From Cyclaneusma minus (taxonomy: Eukaryota; Ascomycota; Leotiomycetes; Marthamycetales; Marthamycetaceae): a stretch of DNA of 64,000 nt. Position 1 is the first letter of the stretch; the number at the start of each line of letters is the position of its first letter. The position numbers were made by a program, and so were the translations under genes. The notes beneath the pieces are model-generated. The model was not told the origin of the DNA. It made no database searches and saw nothing but the letters and a program-made list of their open reading frames with translations. Shown here one piece after another: positions 63,629 through 64,000 of the stretch. The stretch spans positions 17,149-81,148 of the forward strand of contig JAKZHN010000065.1 in NCBI GenBank assembly GCA_037179335.1. The letters are read 5' to 3'.

Positions 63629-63667
63629 ACATGACAGCTGCCACATGACAGCTGCCACGTGACACAC
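63629..63667. repeat. 14-bp short tandem repeat
   Basis: acatgacagctgcc occurs twice in tandem (63629-63642 and 63643-63656) and a third, partial, altered copy containing cacgtg follows. Confidence 0.7.
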
Positions 63668-63869
63668 TAGCTCCGTAGCAGCAAAGGTGCTTCGATTCAT
63701 CTACCTAAGGTATCTATCAACCACAACGCTAAGTAGTCTTTGCCATACCTACAGACAGAAGAGAAAGACAAATGTACAAGAAGAGTGAAGAAAGTTCTGG
63801 GCCAATGCCCGTCGTGCTTTGGCGCGCTTCCGCGCGCTTTCCCGTGCTTTGCCGACGGCTCTCCGAATC

Positions 63870-63893
63870 GGGGGGGGGGGGGGGGGGGGGGGG
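63870..63893. repeat. Run of 24 G at the right composition boundary
   Basis: An uninterrupted G24, followed by a further G-rich tract (tggtgggaaggggaggga) to about 63914. Immediately after it the sequence returns to AT-rich DNA. It could form a quadruplex. Its true length is uncertain because homopolymers are error-prone in sequencing. Confidence 0.75.
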
Positions 63894-63914
63894 TGGTGGG
63901 AAGGGGAGGGAGGG

Positions 63915-64000
63915 ATAGTTGAATAATTAAAAAAATAAAAAAATAAAATGAAACTAAATAACAAGAAAAAATAAATGCTATAATCTTATCAAAAAAAAGA
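63915..64000. other. Start of a second AT-rich block
   Basis: The last 86 bases are again AT-rich with A-runs, like the left block, so the GC-balanced island of about 20 kb is probably flanked by such DNA on both sides. Confidence 0.5.

Noticed and set aside
1..64000. CRISPR array, rRNA operon, telomere repeats or mitochondrial origin
   Set aside because: No regular short repeats with unique spacers, no rRNA-like stretches and no TTAGGG runs were seen. The AT-rich part lacks mitochondrial genes and is joined to spliced nuclear-type genes.

Overview
The window looks like a chromosome segment of a filamentous ascomycete (Pezizomycotina). The evidence is short spliceosomal introns of about 44-87 nt with GTACGT/GTAAGT donors and CTAAC/CTAAT branch sites, fungal-type enzymes (cytochrome P450, berberine-bridge-like FAD oxidases, a GMC oxidoreductase, an SDR), and a sharply bounded, extremely A+T-rich block whose repeat copies differ mainly by transitions, as expected of repeat-induced point mutation (RIP). 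I cannot name a species.

Bases 1 to about 43,725 are one AT-rich, gene-free block made of heavily mutated repeats. I could resolve: two same-strand copies of a Ty1/copia-like retrotransposon (about 200-4100 and 7400-11035), the first keeping a recognisable reverse transcriptase fragment; a 1.54-kb giant imperfect palindrome between them (4981-6521) whose 53-nt central spacer is not AT-rich; a pair of about 220-bp direct repeats 7.6 kb apart (16423 and 23997) that look like LTRs; an inverted repeat pair 13.2 kb apart (27190 and 40420); and a short direct repeat (41465 and 41908), one copy inside a 124-codon open frame. The rest of the block shows nothing I can name.

At about 43,725 composition changes within a few tens of bases. 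From there to 54 kb lies what looks like a decaying secondary-metabolism gene group: an SDR (minus, apparently intact but with its last codons in the AT block), a BBE-like FAD oxidase (plus, broken), a GMC oxidoreductase (minus, broken and lacking its FAD-binding N-terminus), a second FAD oxidase (plus, broken) and a P450 (minus, intact, six exons, 528 codons). No backbone synthase, transporter or pathway regulator is visible, so the product cannot be inferred.

From 56.5 to 58.0 kb there is an apparently intact four-exon gene for a protein that joins a complete protein-kinase-like domain to a C-terminal double-stranded-RNA-binding domain. This is the most interesting gene in the window. A small two-exon hypothetical gene and a perfect 33-nt palindrome follow.

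From about 59.2 to 63.55 kb there are no convincing protein genes. Instead there is an array of about eleven diverged modules, each with a minus-strand TATA box, spaced about 310-470 bp apart, most with a CAGCAGCCCG-like block upstream. The GC-balanced island ends at a run of 24 G at 63,870-63,893, after which the sequence is AT-rich again.
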